A stretch of 64,000 nucleotides of DNA from Corynebacterium amycolatum (GCF_016889425.1 NZ_CP069513.1:1054001-1118000), one strand, 5' to 3'; numbered from the stretch's first letter, positions 16,518-26,932 are shown. Notes: generated from the letters alone by a model not told the origin. A program made the numbers and translations.

Positions 16518-17480
16518 CTACTTCAGCGGACGAACACTTCCGGTGAAGTGCGGACGCTTCTTCTTGCGATCCCACGCGACAATGTTGACTGCACGGCCGA
16601 TGTTGGAGCTGCCCTCAGTCAGGTTGTGAGCAGCACCTGCACCGTCACCGGTGTGGGTGAGTGCGACATTGATGGTGGTCGGCAGAACGACCGGCGCACC
16701 GAAGGAAATCTGGAACTCGTACGACTGACCCGGCAGAACCTGTGCCTCAGCCAGCGCGCGGGAGGCGGTGTACATGCCGTGTGCAATCGCTGCTGGCATG
16801 CCCAGAGCCTTCGCGGAGACAGAGGTGATGTGAATCGGGTTCCAGTCACCGGAAACCTTGGCCCACTTGCGGCCGGTGTTGCCAGCCAGCTTCCACTGAG
16901 CGGTGGGGAAGGGGACCTTAAACTGCTCACGCTTGATGGTCTCGGCGCCGGACTTGATGGCCTCACGCTGTGCCTGGACCTCTTCGAAGCCCTCGGCGTC
17001 CTTCAGGCGAACGCCCTTGGCCAGGTACACCGATTGCTCCTCGACCAAGGTGGCGCCGGATGTGGACGATGCAACAGTCGACTCCAGAACAACCTCAGTG
17101 CCCGAGCGGTGAGCGCGGAATGCGGCAACCTTCACCGCGATATCAACCTTGCCGCCGAGTGTGACAGGCGAGATTTCGCGGTAGGTGTTCTCGGTGTGGA
17201 CCAGGCCCATCATCGGCAGCGGGAAATCGTCCCCAGCCATCAGCTCCATCTGAATGGGCATGATTAGGGCGTGGATGTGGCCGAAGAACGCTTGCTCAGA
17301 CTTCGGGGCGCCAACGACGTCGCGGAAGTCCTGGTCGCGGTCGGCATCGACAGTGACACCCTTGACCACTAGTTCATCGACCTTGATTTCGGTGGAGTTC
17401 GGGCGCTTCTTTGCCGAACCAGCAGCTGCCTTGGCGTAGAGCGGAACCAGATTGGGAATGGCGTCCAGGGTCTTAGCCAT
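16518..17480 (-). CDS. htdX: (R)-3-hydroxyacyl-thioester dehydratase, HtdX/MaoC type
   Basis: 320 residues with an N-terminal degenerate hotdog and a C-terminal MaoC-like hotdog. The hydratase 2 motif is SGDWNPIHI (Asp 212, His 217) followed by HGMYTASRAL. MaoC-type enzymes dehydrate 3-hydroxyacyl-CoA or -ACP to the trans-2-enoyl form. Gene order htdX-fabG4-fadA2 matches the group Rv0241c-Rv0242c with fadA2 in Mycobacterium tuberculosis, linked to fatty-acyl elongation or degradation. The start has a run of AGGAAAG upstream. Last gene of the operon. Confidence 0.88.
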   Translation of the reverse strand: MAKTLDAIPNLVPLYAKAAAGSAKKRPNSTEIKVDELVVKGVTVDADRDQDFRDVVGAPKSEQAFFGHIHALIMPIQMELMAGDDFPLPMMGLVHTENTYREISPVTLGGKVDIAVKVAAFRAHRSGTEVVLESTVASSTSGATLVEEQSVYLAKGVRLKDAEGFEEVQAQREAIKSGAETIKREQFKVPFPTAQWKLAGNTGRKWAKVSGDWNPIHITSVSAKALGMPAAIAHGMYTASRALAEAQVLPGQSYEFQISFGAPVVLPTTINVALTHTGDGAGAAHNLTEGSSNIGRAVNIVAWDRKKKRPHFTGSVRPLK

Positions 17481-17533
17481 AAGTTTTCCTCTTTCCTCCT
17501 TATCGGGAGCCTATGCGGAAGTCACGACTTCGC

Positions 17534-18892
17534 TTAGGCGCCGACGATGTTCTGACCACAGACGCGCAGGACGTGGCCATTGACACCGAGCGCGCGGTCG
17601 GAGACCAGGAAGGCGATTGCCTGGGCGACATCGCCCGGCTGGCCGCCCTGCTGCAGCGAGTTCACGCGTCGAGCAACCTGGCGGTTGACGAACGGAATAG
17701 CAGCGGTCATGTCGGTCTCGATGAAGCCCGGAGCAACAGCGTTGATGTTGCCGCCGCGCTTAGCGAACTCCTCAGCGTAAGCCTCGACCATTGCGATAAC
17801 ACCGGCCTTGGAGGTGGCGTAGTTGGTCTGACCGCGGTTACCTGCGATACCGGAGGTGGAAGCCATGGTGGCAATACGCGGAGCCTTCTCGAAGGCCTTG
17901 TGGTTCAGCAGCTGCTCGTTCATCTTCAGCTGAGCCTCGATGTTGACGGCGATGACCGAGCCCCACTTGGCGTCGTCCATGTTGGCGAACATCTTGTCGC
18001 GGGTGATACCTGCGTTGTGGATGACGATGTCCAGGCGGCCGTAGCGGGCCACAGCAGCATCGGCAATGGCGTTGCCGGCGTCGTCGGCAGTGATGTCCTG
18101 CTGCAGAGCCAGGCCACCGAGCTCGTTGGCAACCTTGGACAGCGCCTCGCCAGCCTGCGGAACGTCGATGACGATGACCTCTGCGCCGTCAGCCTTGAGC
18201 TGACGAGCGATAGCGGCACCGATACCACGGGCGGAACCGGTGACAGCGGCAACCTTGCCAGCCAGCGGCTTATCCCAGTCAGCTGGGATCTCACCAGCGT
18301 CGGAGGAGACGCGGAGGAACTGGCCGTCGATGAAGGCCGAGCGGCCGGAGAGGAAGAAGTGCAGGGAGGAAATCACGGACGGGGCGGTGACCGAGACACC
18401 CGGAGCAACGAGGATGCCGTTAGCGGTGGAGCCGCCACGAACCTCGTGGCCGAGGGAGCGAATCAGGCCCTCGATACCACCGGCGACAGCGTTCTCAGCA
18501 ATCTCGGCCGGAGTTGCGTTGTGGTGAGCATCCTTGGCGCGGGAGACGGTGACGATGCGGCCACCCTTGTCCAGCTTGCGCATGTGCTTTGCAGCAGCGA
18601 GCACTGGGCCCTGCAGCTCTGACGGGCGCTTAGCCTCGGTGGCGACGAGGACAATGGCACCAATCTTGTCGTCAGCGGCGTTGCCACGACGAACTTGCAG
18701 GCCCCACTCTGTCAGCTGAGCTGCAACTGCGTCTGCATCTGCACCCTCGCCGGTGACGAGCACCTTGTCGTTGTTCAGCAGCGGACCGCCCGGCTTGTGG
18801 CGGCGCAGGAACGGTGGCTGTGGCAGGCCAGCTGCTTTAGCCAGTCCAGTGAGCGGACCACCGTTGACGAGTTCCTGGTACTTATCGGTCAT
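17534..18892 (-). CDS. fabG4: High-molecular-weight 3-oxoacyl reductase FabG4
   Basis: 452 residues, about 200 longer than ordinary FabG. The N-terminal part is a flavodoxin-like domain; the C-terminal SDR domain begins near residue 215 with the NAD(P)-binding loop GSARGIG and has the catalytic Ser and YATSK (Tyr and Lys) around residues 355-370. FabG4 uses NADH to reduce 3-oxoacyl-CoA. GGAG lies 8 nt before the ATG. It sits between a thiolase and a dehydratase, so the three genes give three consecutive steps of fatty-acyl chain chemistry. Confidence 0.9.
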   Translation of the reverse strand: MTDKYQELVNGGPLTGLAKAAGLPQPPFLRRHKPGGPLLNNDKVLVTGEGADADAVAAQLTEWGLQVRRGNAADDKIGAIVLVATEAKRPSELQGPVLAAAKHMRKLDKGGRIVTVSRAKDAHHNATPAEIAENAVAGGIEGLIRSLGHEVRGGSTANGILVAPGVSVTAPSVISSLHFFLSGRSAFIDGQFLRVSSDAGEIPADWDKPLAGKVAAVTGSARGIGAAIARQLKADGAEVIVIDVPQAGEALSKVANELGGLALQQDITADDAGNAIADAAVARYGRLDIVIHNAGITRDKMFANMDDAKWGSVIAVNIEAQLKMNEQLLNHKAFEKAPRIATMASTSGIAGNRGQTNYATSKAGVIAMVEAYAEEFAKRGGNINAVAPGFIETDMTAAIPFVNRQVARRVNSLQQGGQPGDVAQAIAFLVSDRALGVNGHVLRVCGQNIVGA

Positions 18893-18939
18893 GGAAAATT
18901 CTCCTTGAAAGTAAAAGTGTCTTTATCGGTGGTGCGCTT

Positions 18940-20262
18940 TTAGACGCGAGCCTCGAGAACTGCGACAACACCCTGGCCGCCCGCGGCACAGACGGAGATC
19001 AGGCCGCGAGTGGTCTTGCCGGTCTCGTCTGCCTTCTGGCGCAGCATCTTGGCGAGGGCTGCCACAATGCGGCCGCCGGTAGCGGCGAATGGGTGGCCGG
19101 CTGCCAGGGAAGAGCCCTTGACGTTGAGCTTCTCGCGCGGGATGGAGCCCAGCGGGCCTTCCAGTCCAAGCTTGGTGCGGCAGAACTCCTCGTCCTCCCA
19201 TGCCTTCATGGTGGACAGGACGGTGCCGGCGAAAGCCTCGTGGATCTCGAAGAAGTCGAAGTCGTCGAAGGTCCAGCCGTTGCGGGCCAGCAGGCGCGGG
19301 GTGGCGTAAGCCGGAGCCATCAGCAGACCCTCGTCGCCGTGGACAAAGTCAACTGCGGCTGCCTCGGAATCGACGACGTCGGCAAGCACCGGCAGACCGC
19401 GCTCAGCGGCCCACTCCGGGGTGGAGACGAGGACGGCAGAGGCGCCGTCGGTAAGCGGAGTGGAGTTACCGGCGGTCATGGTCGGCTCTGCTTCCAGGCC
19501 GCGGCCGAAGACCGGCTTGAGCTTGGCCAGCTTCTCCGGGGTGGAGTCCGGGCGCATGTTGGTGTCACGGGAAACGCCCTTGTACGGGGTGACGAGGTCA
19601 GTGAAGAAGCCCTCGTCGTAAGCGTTTGCCATGTTTTGGTGGGAAGCGGCGGCGAGCTCATCCTGCTCAGCTCGGGTAACGCCCCACTTGGCGGTGGTGA
19701 TGGCCTGGTGTTCACCCATGGACAGGCCAGTGCGGGGCTCGCCGGTCGACGGAGTATCCGGAGCCAGGTCGGACGGACGGGTCTTCAGGAAGACCTTTGC
19801 CATGTCCAGAGTGGACTTCTGGCGGCTGGCCTCCAGCAGGATCTTGCGCAGACGGTCGTTGACAGCAATCGGAGCGTCGGAGGTGGTGTCCACACCGCCG
19901 GCGATAGCGGAGTCAATCTGGCCCAGCTTAATCATGTTGGAGACAGAGTTGAGGGCCTCCATGCCGGTGGCACATGCCATCTGAATGTCGAAAGCCGGGG
20001 TGTCCGGCGCCAGTGCGGAGCCGAGGACACACTCACGGGTGAGGTTAAAGTCACGGGAGTGCTTCAGCACAGCGCCGGCGGAGACTGCACCGAGGCGTTC
20101 GCCGCCGATACCGAAGCGGGCGACGAGACCGTCGATTGCAGCGGTCAGCATGTCCTGGTTCGACTCGTTAGCGTATTCCTTATTAGAACGAGCGAACGGA
20201 ATGCGGTTACCGCCGACGACGACCGCGCGGCGCAGAGAGTTATTGTTGGCCTGAGCTGCCAT
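18940..20262 (-). CDS. fadA2: Acetyl-CoA acetyltransferase (thiolase) FadA2/FadI type
   Basis: 440 residues. Thiolase active-site Cys 97 is in MACATGMEAL; the other active-site blocks are EIHEAFAGT, AAGHPFAATGGR and CAAGGQG near the C-terminus (second Cys). It condenses or cleaves 3-ketoacyl-CoA with CoA. First gene of the minus-strand operon with fabG4 (47 nt apart) and htdX. The 296-nt gap upstream to purC has no other gene; it holds the two promoters. Confidence 0.9.
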   Translation of the reverse strand: MAAQANNNSLRRAVVVGGNRIPFARSNKEYANESNQDMLTAAIDGLVARFGIGGERLGAVSAGAVLKHSRDFNLTRECVLGSALAPDTPAFDIQMACATGMEALNSVSNMIKLGQIDSAIAGGVDTTSDAPIAVNDRLRKILLEASRQKSTLDMAKVFLKTRPSDLAPDTPSTGEPRTGLSMGEHQAITTAKWGVTRAEQDELAAASHQNMANAYDEGFFTDLVTPYKGVSRDTNMRPDSTPEKLAKLKPVFGRGLEAEPTMTAGNSTPLTDGASAVLVSTPEWAAERGLPVLADVVDSEAAAVDFVHGDEGLLMAPAYATPRLLARNGWTFDDFDFFEIHEAFAGTVLSTMKAWEDEEFCRTKLGLEGPLGSIPREKLNVKGSSLAAGHPFAATGGRIVAALAKMLRQKADETGKTTRGLISVCAAGGQGVVAVLEARV

Positions 20263-20544
20263 GTGATTGTTCCCTTCAAAATCCTTGAAGTGTGACGTGA
20301 ATTACTAAATTTAGACAATACTGGTATCGGTGTTTTCTGTCACGTTTTTAGAAATATTTTTGCCCGGTCATCTACCGAGCGGGGGAGGTGAGGGGTAAAC
20401 ACCGTCGTCCACCTGTGAAAAATTCGATGGGCAGCAGTCCGGAATCTCAAAATTTTTCCCGCTTGACGACGGTAATTGCGTCAATCCCCACTAGTTGGGG
20501 TGGCGGCCGGAGGTATCAATAGAGTGCAAAGGCGTATAGGGGTT

Positions 20545-20550
20545 TAGACT
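20545..20550 (+). promoter_or_regulatory. -10 box of purC, leaderless start
   Basis: TAGACT, 8 nt before the purC ATG, with no Shine-Dalgarno between. Predicts transcription starting at the start codon. Confidence 0.55.
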
Positions 20551-20558
20551 TTATCGCC

Positions 20559-21452
20559 ATGCGACCTGAACTTTCCTCGTATAACCATCTTTCCGCGGGC
20601 AAGGTCCGGGAAATCTACGAGATTGACCCTGAGACTCTGCTGCTTGTGGTCAGTGACCGTATTTCTGCCTTCGACCACATTCTGGAGACCCCGATTCCTG
20701 ACAAGGGTCGAGTGCTCACCGCGATGAGCGTGTTCTTCTTCGACGAGATCGACTTTCCGAACCATATGGCTGGCCCGGCTGACGATGAGCGCATTCCGGA
20801 AGAGTGCCTCGGCCGTGCGCTGGTGTGCAAGAAGCTGGACATGCTGCCATTCGAGTGTGTCGCACGTGGCTACCTGACCGGCTCGGGTCTCGTCGAGTAC
20901 AAGGAAAACGGCACTGTCTGTGGCATTGAGCTGCCAGAGGGCCTCGTCGAGGGCTCCAAGCTGCCAGAACCGATTTTCACCCCGGCCACCAAGGCCGAAC
21001 TGGGCGAGCACGACGAGAATGTCTCCTTCGACGCCGTTGTGGAGTCCCTGGGGCAGAAGCGTGCCGAAGAACTGCGCGATGCCACCCTGCGTATCTACAC
21101 CCAGGCTGCTGAGCTGGCTGCTAAGCGCGGCATCATCCTGGCCGACACCAAGTTCGAGTTCGGTCTCGACTCCGACGGCAACCTGGTGCTGGCCGACGAG
21201 GTTCTCACCCCGGACTCCTCCCGCTACTGGCCAGCCGACTCCTACCAGGAGGGTTCGGTTAACCCGAGCTTCGACAAGCAGTACGTCCGAAACTGGCTGA
21301 CCTGCTCCAAGTCCGGCTGGAAGAAGGACGAGGGCACTCCGCCGCCGGCGCTGCCAGGTAGTGTTGTGGAAGCAACTCGCGAGCGGTACGTCGAGGCCTA
21401 CGAACGACTGTCAGGCCGCCGCTTCTCGGACTGGATTGGAGAACCTGCGTGA
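20559..21452 (+). CDS. purC: SAICAR synthetase PurC
   Basis: 297 residues. Joins aspartate to CAIR with ATP to make SAICAR in purine synthesis. The family signature [15 protein letters not shown] is at residues 96-110, and the N-terminal GKVREIYE and SDRISAFD motifs are in place, as is LADTKFEFG later on. The stop overlaps the next gene as GTGA. Its promoter appears leaderless. Confidence 0.95.
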   Translation: MRPELSSYNHLSAGKVREIYEIDPETLLLVVSDRISAFDHILETPIPDKGRVLTAMSVFFFDEIDFPNHMAGPADDERIPEECLGRALVCKKLDMLPFECVARGYLTGSGLVEYKENGTVCGIELPEGLVEGSKLPEPIFTPATKAELGEHDENVSFDAVVESLGQKRAEELRDATLRIYTQAAELAAKRGIILADTKFEFGLDSDGNLVLADEVLTPDSSRYWPADSYQEGSVNPSFDKQYVRNWLTCSKSGWKKDEGTPPPALPGSVVEATRERYVEAYERLSGRRFSDWIGEPA

Positions 21453-23677
21453 GCGAAGTGACCTTGGACTCGGCATCCGTCGGCAGGCCTGCAAAAAAGG
21501 ATTTGCCCGCACCCCGTGCACAACGGAAGCCGGTGACTCGGTCCTTCCACGGAAGGGACTTCACCGATAACTTCGAGTGGCTCCGCGATAAGGAAAACCC
21601 CGAGGTTATCGAATACCTAGAGGCTGAAAATGCCTATACGGAGGCTTTTACCTCCGATCTTGATGGCACCGCGGACGCGATTTTTAAGGAAATCAAGTCG
21701 CGCGTGCAGGAGACCGACATGTCGGTCCCAACTCGCCTTAATGGCTGGTGGTACTACTCACGCACGCAGGAGGGCAAGTCTTACGGGATGAGCTGTCGCG
21801 TGCGTGCGGAGGCCGGTGACGGTCTTGCCGCGTGGACTCCGCCGACCATTGCGGACGACTCTCCGGCGCCAGGAGAACAGGTCATCCTGGATGCCAACGA
21901 GCTGGCCGAAGGCCACGACTTCTTCGCCCTCGGCGCAGCGAGCGTCTCCGCGGACGGCAATCTGCTGGCCTACTCCACCGACGTCACAGGCGACGAGCGC
22001 TACACGCTGCGCGTAAAGGATTTGCGCACGGGCGAACTGCTTGACGACGAAATTGCGGGCATCGCCGCAGGTGCTACCTGGGTTGGCTCGGAATGGATCT
22101 TCTATCAGAAGGTCGACGAAGCCTGGCGGCCGGATTCCGTGTGGCGTCACCGCGTAGGCACCTCTACCGAGGACGACGTCTGTGTCTTCCATGAGCCCGA
22201 TGAGGCCTACTGGGTCGGAGTCGGTACGGTACGCAGCGAAAAGTACCTGATTATTGAGAGCTCCTCGAAGATTACCTCTGAGGTCTGGTACCTGGACGCC
22301 AGTGACCCGGCCAGTGAGTTCACCTGCGTGCGCCCGCGCGAGTCCGGTGTTGAATACGACATCGATCACGCCGTCATTAGCGGCCAGGATATGTGGCTGA
22401 TTACACACAATATAACTGGCTCGAACTTCGCACTGGCCATGGTGCCGGTGGGGTCTTTCGACAGTATTTTGGATCTCACTGAGCTGGTTGCTCACCGCGA
22501 TGACGTCCGTGTTGAGGGCGTTGACTGCTTCGCTGGGCACATCGCGTTTGGGTACCGTCGCGGCGGTATTGGTCGTGTGGCGCTGGCGGTATTGGCGCAG
22601 GACGAGGATGGTGCTGGCTCCGCTGAGACGGGCGATGCTGCCGACCCAGTGCCAGCGTCCGCTGTGAACTTCGTCGAGCTCGAATTCGACGAAGAGCTCT
22701 ACTCCGCAGGCACTACCGGCAACGCTGAATGGGACACCCCGGTGTTGCGCTACGCCTACGGCTCCTTCACCACGCCGTCGCAGCTCTGGCAGATTGATAT
22801 TGCCTCGGGCAAGCGGGTGCTGCTCAAGGAGCAGAAGATTCGCGGGGAGTTTAATCGCGGTGATTACGTCGCCAAGCGTGAATGGGTGAGTGCAAGCGAT
22901 GGTGCCCAGATTCCGGTGTCGATTATTCACCGCGCGGATTTGGATTTGGATGCGCCGAATCCGATGCTGCTCTACGGCTACGGTTCCTACGAATCCTCGA
23001 TGGATCCGGGCTTTTCCATCGCCCGGCTGTCGCTGCTGGATCGTGGGATGATCTTTGTCATTGCACACGTCCGCGGTGGCGGCGAGATGGGTCGTGGCTG
23101 GTGGGAGAACGGTCGCGCAACCACGAAGAAGAACACATTCACTGACTTCGTCGCCGTCGCTGACTACCTGCTGGATTCTGGTTGGACCACGCGCCAGCAG
23201 TTGGCAGCGCTCGGCGGTTCAGCGGGCGGCATGCTGATGGGTGTGGTCGCAAACATTGCTGGCGATAGGTTCGCGGGCATTCAGGCCGTGGTCCCGTTTG
23301 TCGACTGCCTGACGTCCATGCTGATGCCAGAGCTGCCGCTGACCGTGGTGGAGTGGGATGAGTGGGGCGATCCGTACCACGACCCGGAGGTCTACGACTA
23401 CATGGCCTCCTACGCGCCGTACGAGAACATCTCGGCCGATGTGAAGTACCCGAAGATTCTCGCGATTACTAGTTTGAACGACACTCGCGTGCTCTACGTG
23501 GAGCCGGCAAAGTGGATCGCCAAGCTGCGCGAAGTTGTCGGCGGCGAGCCGGGCCAGTTCCTGCTCAAGACCGAGATGTCCGCTGGTCACGGTGGTGTTT
23601 CCGGCCGTTACGAACGCTGGCGTCAGACTGCCTTCGAGTATGCCTGGATTGTCCACACTGCTGGTGCGGTGGAGTAA
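21449..23677 (+). CDS. ptrB: Prolyl oligopeptidase family serine peptidase (protease II, PtrB-like)
   Basis: 742 residues, family S9A. An N-terminal beta-propeller (residues about 80-450) precedes the alpha/beta hydrolase domain. The catalytic triad is Ser about 591 in GGSAGGML, Asp about 677 in SLNDTRV and His about 713 in GHGG. Protease II cleaves peptides after Arg or Lys, prolyl oligopeptidase after Pro; the sequence [12 protein letters not shown] near the N-terminus fits protease II-like members. The GTG start overlaps the purC stop, indicating coupling. Confidence 0.88.
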   Translation: MSEVTLDSASVGRPAKKDLPAPRAQRKPVTRSFHGRDFTDNFEWLRDKENPEVIEYLEAENAYTEAFTSDLDGTADAIFKEIKSRVQETDMSVPTRLNGWWYYSRTQEGKSYGMSCRVRAEAGDGLAAWTPPTIADDSPAPGEQVILDANELAEGHDFFALGAASVSADGNLLAYSTDVTGDERYTLRVKDLRTGELLDDEIAGIAAGATWVGSEWIFYQKVDEAWRPDSVWRHRVGTSTEDDVCVFHEPDEAYWVGVGTVRSEKYLIIESSSKITSEVWYLDASDPASEFTCVRPRESGVEYDIDHAVISGQDMWLITHNITGSNFALAMVPVGSFDSILDLTELVAHRDDVRVEGVDCFAGHIAFGYRRGGIGRVALAVLAQDEDGAGSAETGDAADPVPASAVNFVELEFDEELYSAGTTGNAEWDTPVLRYAYGSFTTPSQLWQIDIASGKRVLLKEQKIRGEFNRGDYVAKREWVSASDGAQIPVSIIHRADLDLDAPNPMLLYGYGSYESSMDPGFSIARLSLLDRGMIFVIAHVRGGGEMGRGWWENGRATTKKNTFTDFVAVADYLLDSGWTTRQQLAALGGSAGGMLMGVVANIAGDRFAGIQAVVPFVDCLTSMLMPELPLTVVEWDEWGDPYHDPEVYDYMASYAPYENISADVKYPKILAITSLNDTRVLYVEPAKWIAKLREVVGGEPGQFLLKTEMSAGHGGVSGRYERWRQTAFEYAWIVHTAGAVE

Positions 23678-23681
23678 CGGC

Positions 23682-24353
23682 ATGGATATGCGCACGCTGC
23701 TGTCCGCGCAGGGTTTTGACACCGATTCGCTTTCCGACGATCAGTTGGCCGTCTACCACACGCTTTTTCGGCGGCGGGATGTCCGCCGCGAATTCGCCGG
23801 AGAAAAGTTGGACAGGGAGCGATTGATGCGCGTGTTGGCGGCCGCTCACGCCGCTCCTTCGGTGGGGCTGTCCCAACCATGGGACTTTCACATCATTCAG
23901 GATTCGGCTCGCCTGCAGCAGTTTGCCGACCATGTAGCCGGACGCCGCGCTGAATTCGCAGCCAAACTCGAAGGCGAGCGGCGCGAGACTTTCAATCCGA
24001 TTCAGATTGAAGGAATTGTGGACTCGAGAACGGGCATCGTCGTCACTTATGACCCGACCCGTGGCGGCAAGAACATTCTCGGCCGCGACACCGTCGATGA
24101 CACCGGGTTAATGTCAGTCGCGCTGGCTATTCAGAATCTGTGGCTGGCTGCTACGGCAGAGGGGCTCGGCGTCGGTTGGGTCAGTTTCTACCATGAGGAT
24201 TTCCTGGCCAACTTTGTCGGTGTCGAGGCGCCCGTGCGGCCGGTGGCCTGGCTGTGCATTGGTCCGGTAACGCACCTGGCCGCGGAGCGTGACTTGGAGA
24301 AGTTTGGTTGGCGCAAGGGTTTGGCGCTCGATGAGGTTGTGCACTGGGGATAA
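23682..24353 (+). CDS. bluB: 5,6-dimethylbenzimidazole synthase BluB
   Basis: 223 residues of the nitroreductase fold. BluB breaks down reduced FMN with oxygen to make 5,6-dimethylbenzimidazole, the lower ligand of vitamin B12. Diagnostic stretches are RRRDVRREF near residue 25, APSVGLSQPWDFHII near 60, and GLGVGWVSFY near 160. GGAG is 7 nt before the ATG, 4 nt after the peptidase stop. Fits the cobalt transporter, B12 riboswitches and adenosyltransferase later in the window. Confidence 0.9.
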   Translation: MDMRTLLSAQGFDTDSLSDDQLAVYHTLFRRRDVRREFAGEKLDRERLMRVLAAAHAAPSVGLSQPWDFHIIQDSARLQQFADHVAGRRAEFAAKLEGERRETFNPIQIEGIVDSRTGIVVTYDPTRGGKNILGRDTVDDTGLMSVALAIQNLWLAATAEGLGVGWVSFYHEDFLANFVGVEAPVRPVAWLCIGPVTHLAAERDLEKFGWRKGLALDEVVHWG

Positions 24354-24445
24354 TCTGAACTCTTACTTGAAAGGCCTCTGAGTATTCTCCAAGCTTTGTC
24401 CTCTCCGTTACCAAAAATTTACATACGCCTGTTTTTGTTGAATCC

Positions 24446-25255
24446 ATGGCAGGCAGTGGGGTGCAAGAACAGATTCGGACGACAGACCAGGTCGTTCGTC
24501 CAGCGGGCAAAGAGCTCGTAACTGTTGACGGTGGTGTGGTCGGTTCGCCGCTTTTGGTGTCGGTGTCGGGTTTGCGCGACGGCACATTGCTCGATGTCGC
24601 TCGTTTCGTGGCAGCGATGGAACAGCGCGGCATTACGCCGTCTCTGCTGGTAGCGCCGCATGCGGGTAAGAACTGGTCGTTGCGGGAAGCTCCGGCGGTG
24701 CTGGATTGGCTCCGCCGTCGTAGCGATGACGGCATCGAGATTGTTCTCGCGGGGTTCGATCAGTCGGTTCGAGGCCGAGGCGCGGAATTTGCGTCGTTGA
24801 GCGAACATGAAGCGCGCTTGCGCCTGATTGCCGCAACGCGCCAGATGCGTGCGATGGGTTTTGAGACGGATGTCTTTGCACCGCCGAAGTGGACCATGTC
24901 GCCAGAGACCATGAACGTGTTGCCGGAGCTGGGCTTCCGTGTTGCAGCGGACCGAAATGGGGTCCGCGACCTGATCACTGGTGCTGTTGATCCAACTCGC
25001 GTGCTGGCTATCGGCGAGGGCTTCGGCGGCGCCGGTTGGTGGCGCCGCGCGGTGCGCTCCTCAGTGCAGCGCTCGCTGGAGAAGGGCCGCGCGGTGCGTA
25101 TCTCCGTTAACGCTTCGAAACTGCGGGAGCACAAGCTGCGCCAGGATGTTGTCGGCATCATTGACCAGGCGGTCGATGGGGGTGCGCAGCCGGTCAACCA
25201 CTCTTCGGTGCCGCTGGGCCGCGAGTTCTTTGAAGGCATGGAGCAGGTCGGCTAG
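24446..25255 (+). CDS. DUF2334 family protein (polysaccharide-deacetylase-like fold)
   Basis: 269 residues. The pattern matches DUF2334: VSVSGLRDGTLLDVARFV at the start, APHAGKNW near residue 70, EIVLAGFDQ near 105, FAPPKWTMSPET near 155. The family has a deacetylase-like barrel, but the metal-binding Asp/His set of true deacetylases is only partly visible, and here H in HAGKNW and D in GFDQ are the best candidates. No signal peptide. Function unknown, possibly cell-envelope glycan turnover. Confidence 0.7.
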   Translation: MAGSGVQEQIRTTDQVVRPAGKELVTVDGGVVGSPLLVSVSGLRDGTLLDVARFVAAMEQRGITPSLLVAPHAGKNWSLREAPAVLDWLRRRSDDGIEIVLAGFDQSVRGRGAEFASLSEHEARLRLIAATRQMRAMGFETDVFAPPKWTMSPETMNVLPELGFRVAADRNGVRDLITGAVDPTRVLAIGEGFGGAGWWRRAVRSSVQRSLEKGRAVRISVNASKLREHKLRQDVVGIIDQAVDGGAQPVNHSSVPLGREFFEGMEQVG

Positions 25256-25301
25256 TCGTCACCTCTGACGGCTATCGTGGGACTGCCCTAGTGTGGGGTT
25301 T

Positions 25302-25793
25302 ATGAGCAATCTCTTCGACATCCCAGTGACCACCATCGACGGCAACGAAGTAACGATGAGCGACTGGGCAGGCCACGTTCTGCTTATCGTCAACACTGCC
25401 TCGGAGTGCGGTTTCACGGATCAGTACGACGATCTGCAAGGACTTTTCGACGAACTCGCACCCCGAGGCTTCTTCGTCCTCGGCTTCCCCTGCAACCAGT
25501 TCGGCGGGCAAGAGCCCGGCAGTGCCGAGGAAATCAAGCAGTTCTGCCAGCGCGAATTCGGCGTTACCTTCCCGCTCTTCCAAAAGACGGAGGTCAACGG
25601 CGACAGCGCTCACCCACTCTACAAGCTGCTGAAGGAAACCCCGGACGCCGACGGCGAGGCTGGGGACGTGAAGTGGAACTTCGAAAAGTTTGTTATCTCG
25701 CCCGAGGGGGAGGTCATCGGCCGTTTCCGGTCCAAGGTTTCGCCTGACGACGACGCTCTGCGCGACCTCATCGAGGAAAATCTTCCTATTTAA
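25302..25793 (+). CDS. Glutathione-peroxidase-fold thiol peroxidase (likely mycothiol or thioredoxin dependent)
   Basis: 163 residues. Catalytic Cys 36 in NTASECGFT, then GFPCNQFGGQEPG and VKWNFEKF (the Cys/Gln/Trp/Asn active set of Cys-type GPx). Such enzymes reduce hydroperoxides with thioredoxin or, in corynebacteria, mycothiol; mshD is encoded at 36.7 kb. A TAGTGT box ends 7 nt before the ATG at 25302, so the start is taken there as leaderless, not at an upstream in-frame ATG (25293). Confidence 0.9.
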   Translation: MSNLFDIPVTTIDGNEVTMSDWAGHVLLIVNTASECGFTDQYDDLQGLFDELAPRGFFVLGFPCNQFGGQEPGSAEEIKQFCQREFGVTFPLFQKTEVNGDSAHPLYKLLKETPDADGEAGDVKWNFEKFVISPEGEVIGRFRSKVSPDDDALRDLIEENLPI

Positions 25794-25799
25794 ACTTGG

Positions 25800-26813
25800 C
25801 TATTTGCTGGCGTCCAGCGGTGCTTGCTCGAAGTAGCCCGTGGCGCCGTAGCCCACGATGCCACCTCGGTTTCGCAAGGTCATGCTAGCTAGACCGACCT
25901 TGCCAAGCTCATCGCCACCGATGGTGACCCAGTCACCCTGAACCGCGACAACCATGTTGGCGTGCACCCCAAGGCCTGCGGGGTAGCGGTAGAAAATGAT
26001 GTCACCCACCTGAGGAGAGAAGTCCTTGTCGGTGACGAAAGCATCATGTGCCTTGTAGGCATCCATGAGCTGTTCGACATCCGCAACCAGCCATGGGTTC
26101 TCGGTTGTGGCAGTGCTGTTCTGCGCTGTTCTGTTCTGCGCAGTGTTGTACTGCTCTGTGCTGTTGTTGTCGGTGGCACTATTGGCAGCCGAATTCTCGG
26201 GCGTATCAAAGACCGGAACACCCGCGGATGCGAGCAGGAATGACAAGAATGGCGCAGTCCAGGAACCGGAGCAGTCGACCGTGTCTCCGAATGCGTCAAG
26301 GTTTGGATTCAGCTTCGATGTCTGGTTCGTAGCCGCAGGTGCAGAACCCGGCCTGGTGGCAGCAGCGGCGGCGACGGCATCTTCATCAGCGGTTGGGTCT
26401 GCGTCTGAATTCGGGTGCTCGCCGACCTTGGGGATAACGCTGCGGATGTCGGCATCAGTAGCGCCACACGCCAGGCCGAAGTAAACCTCAGGGGATGGCT
26501 GCTCCTCGTACTGATAGCGCGCAACATCCTTCAGAGCCTGCTGATAGTAGGGGCGGTCTGCCTCGGTGCGGGGGAACGTGCCACCACGCCAAGCCAGAAC
26601 ATTGATAGGCCCGAAGAGCGTGAACCACCCGGCGAAGAGGAATACCGCCGTCAGTACCAGGATGGACACAGGCGGGATAGCGGCGCGAACACGTTGCAGC
26701 ATGCTCGGTGAGGATGCGTTCTCCTGGCCGTCGTCAAGCGATGGTGAGGAAGACTCAGACCGTGGTGCGTGAGGCTGCTGTGCGGGCACAGGCGCGGGTG
26801 AATCGGTGGTCAT
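25800..26813 (-). CDS. Membrane-anchored NlpC/P60- or CHAP-like cysteine hydrolase
   Basis: 337 residues: a Pro/Ser-rich cytoplasmic tail, one membrane helix (about 48-68), and an extracellular part. The latter has VDCSGSW (putative nucleophile Cys, about residue 188) and, about 90 residues on, QVGDIIFYRYP and VHANMVVAVQGDWVTIGGDE, the layout of NlpC/P60 and CHAP peptidoglycan hydrolases. Between them is a low-complexity Asn/Thr/Ala/Gln insert (NTAQ, RTAQ, STAT units) made by short DNA repeats at about 26106-26170. It may cut cell-wall peptides. Family placement is by motif only. Confidence 0.65.
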   Translation of the reverse strand: MTTDSPAPVPAQQPHAPRSESSSPSLDDGQENASSPSMLQRVRAAIPPVSILVLTAVFLFAGWFTLFGPINVLAWRGGTFPRTEADRPYYQQALKDVARYQYEEQPSPEVYFGLACGATDADIRSVIPKVGEHPNSDADPTADEDAVAAAAATRPGSAPAATNQTSKLNPNLDAFGDTVDCSGSWTAPFLSFLLASAGVPVFDTPENSAANSATDNNSTEQYNTAQNRTAQNSTATTENPWLVADVEQLMDAYKAHDAFVTDKDFSPQVGDIIFYRYPAGLGVHANMVVAVQGDWVTIGGDELGKVGLASMTLRNRGGIVGYGATGYFEQAPLDASK

Positions 26814-26932
26814 ATCTTCCCAGGATAGTAGGCGGCACTGCGGTCGTCCTTGGCGAGTGCGTCTGAGCCGTACGTAATGGCATAGTCTGCGGCTCCTGCT
26901 GCGGAAGGAGTCGTGCAGTTAGACTGTGGTTC

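Noticed and set aside
16255..16575. 106-codon minus-strand frame upstream of nrdI
   Set aside because: Runs through the purine tract and the terminator hairpin, with low-complexity translation.
19093..20295. 400-codon plus-strand frame opposite the thiolase, and similar long frames opposite fabG4 (17513-18622) and gluD (2739-3707)
   Set aside because: Mirror images of well-identified genes caused by high GC; residues resemble no family.
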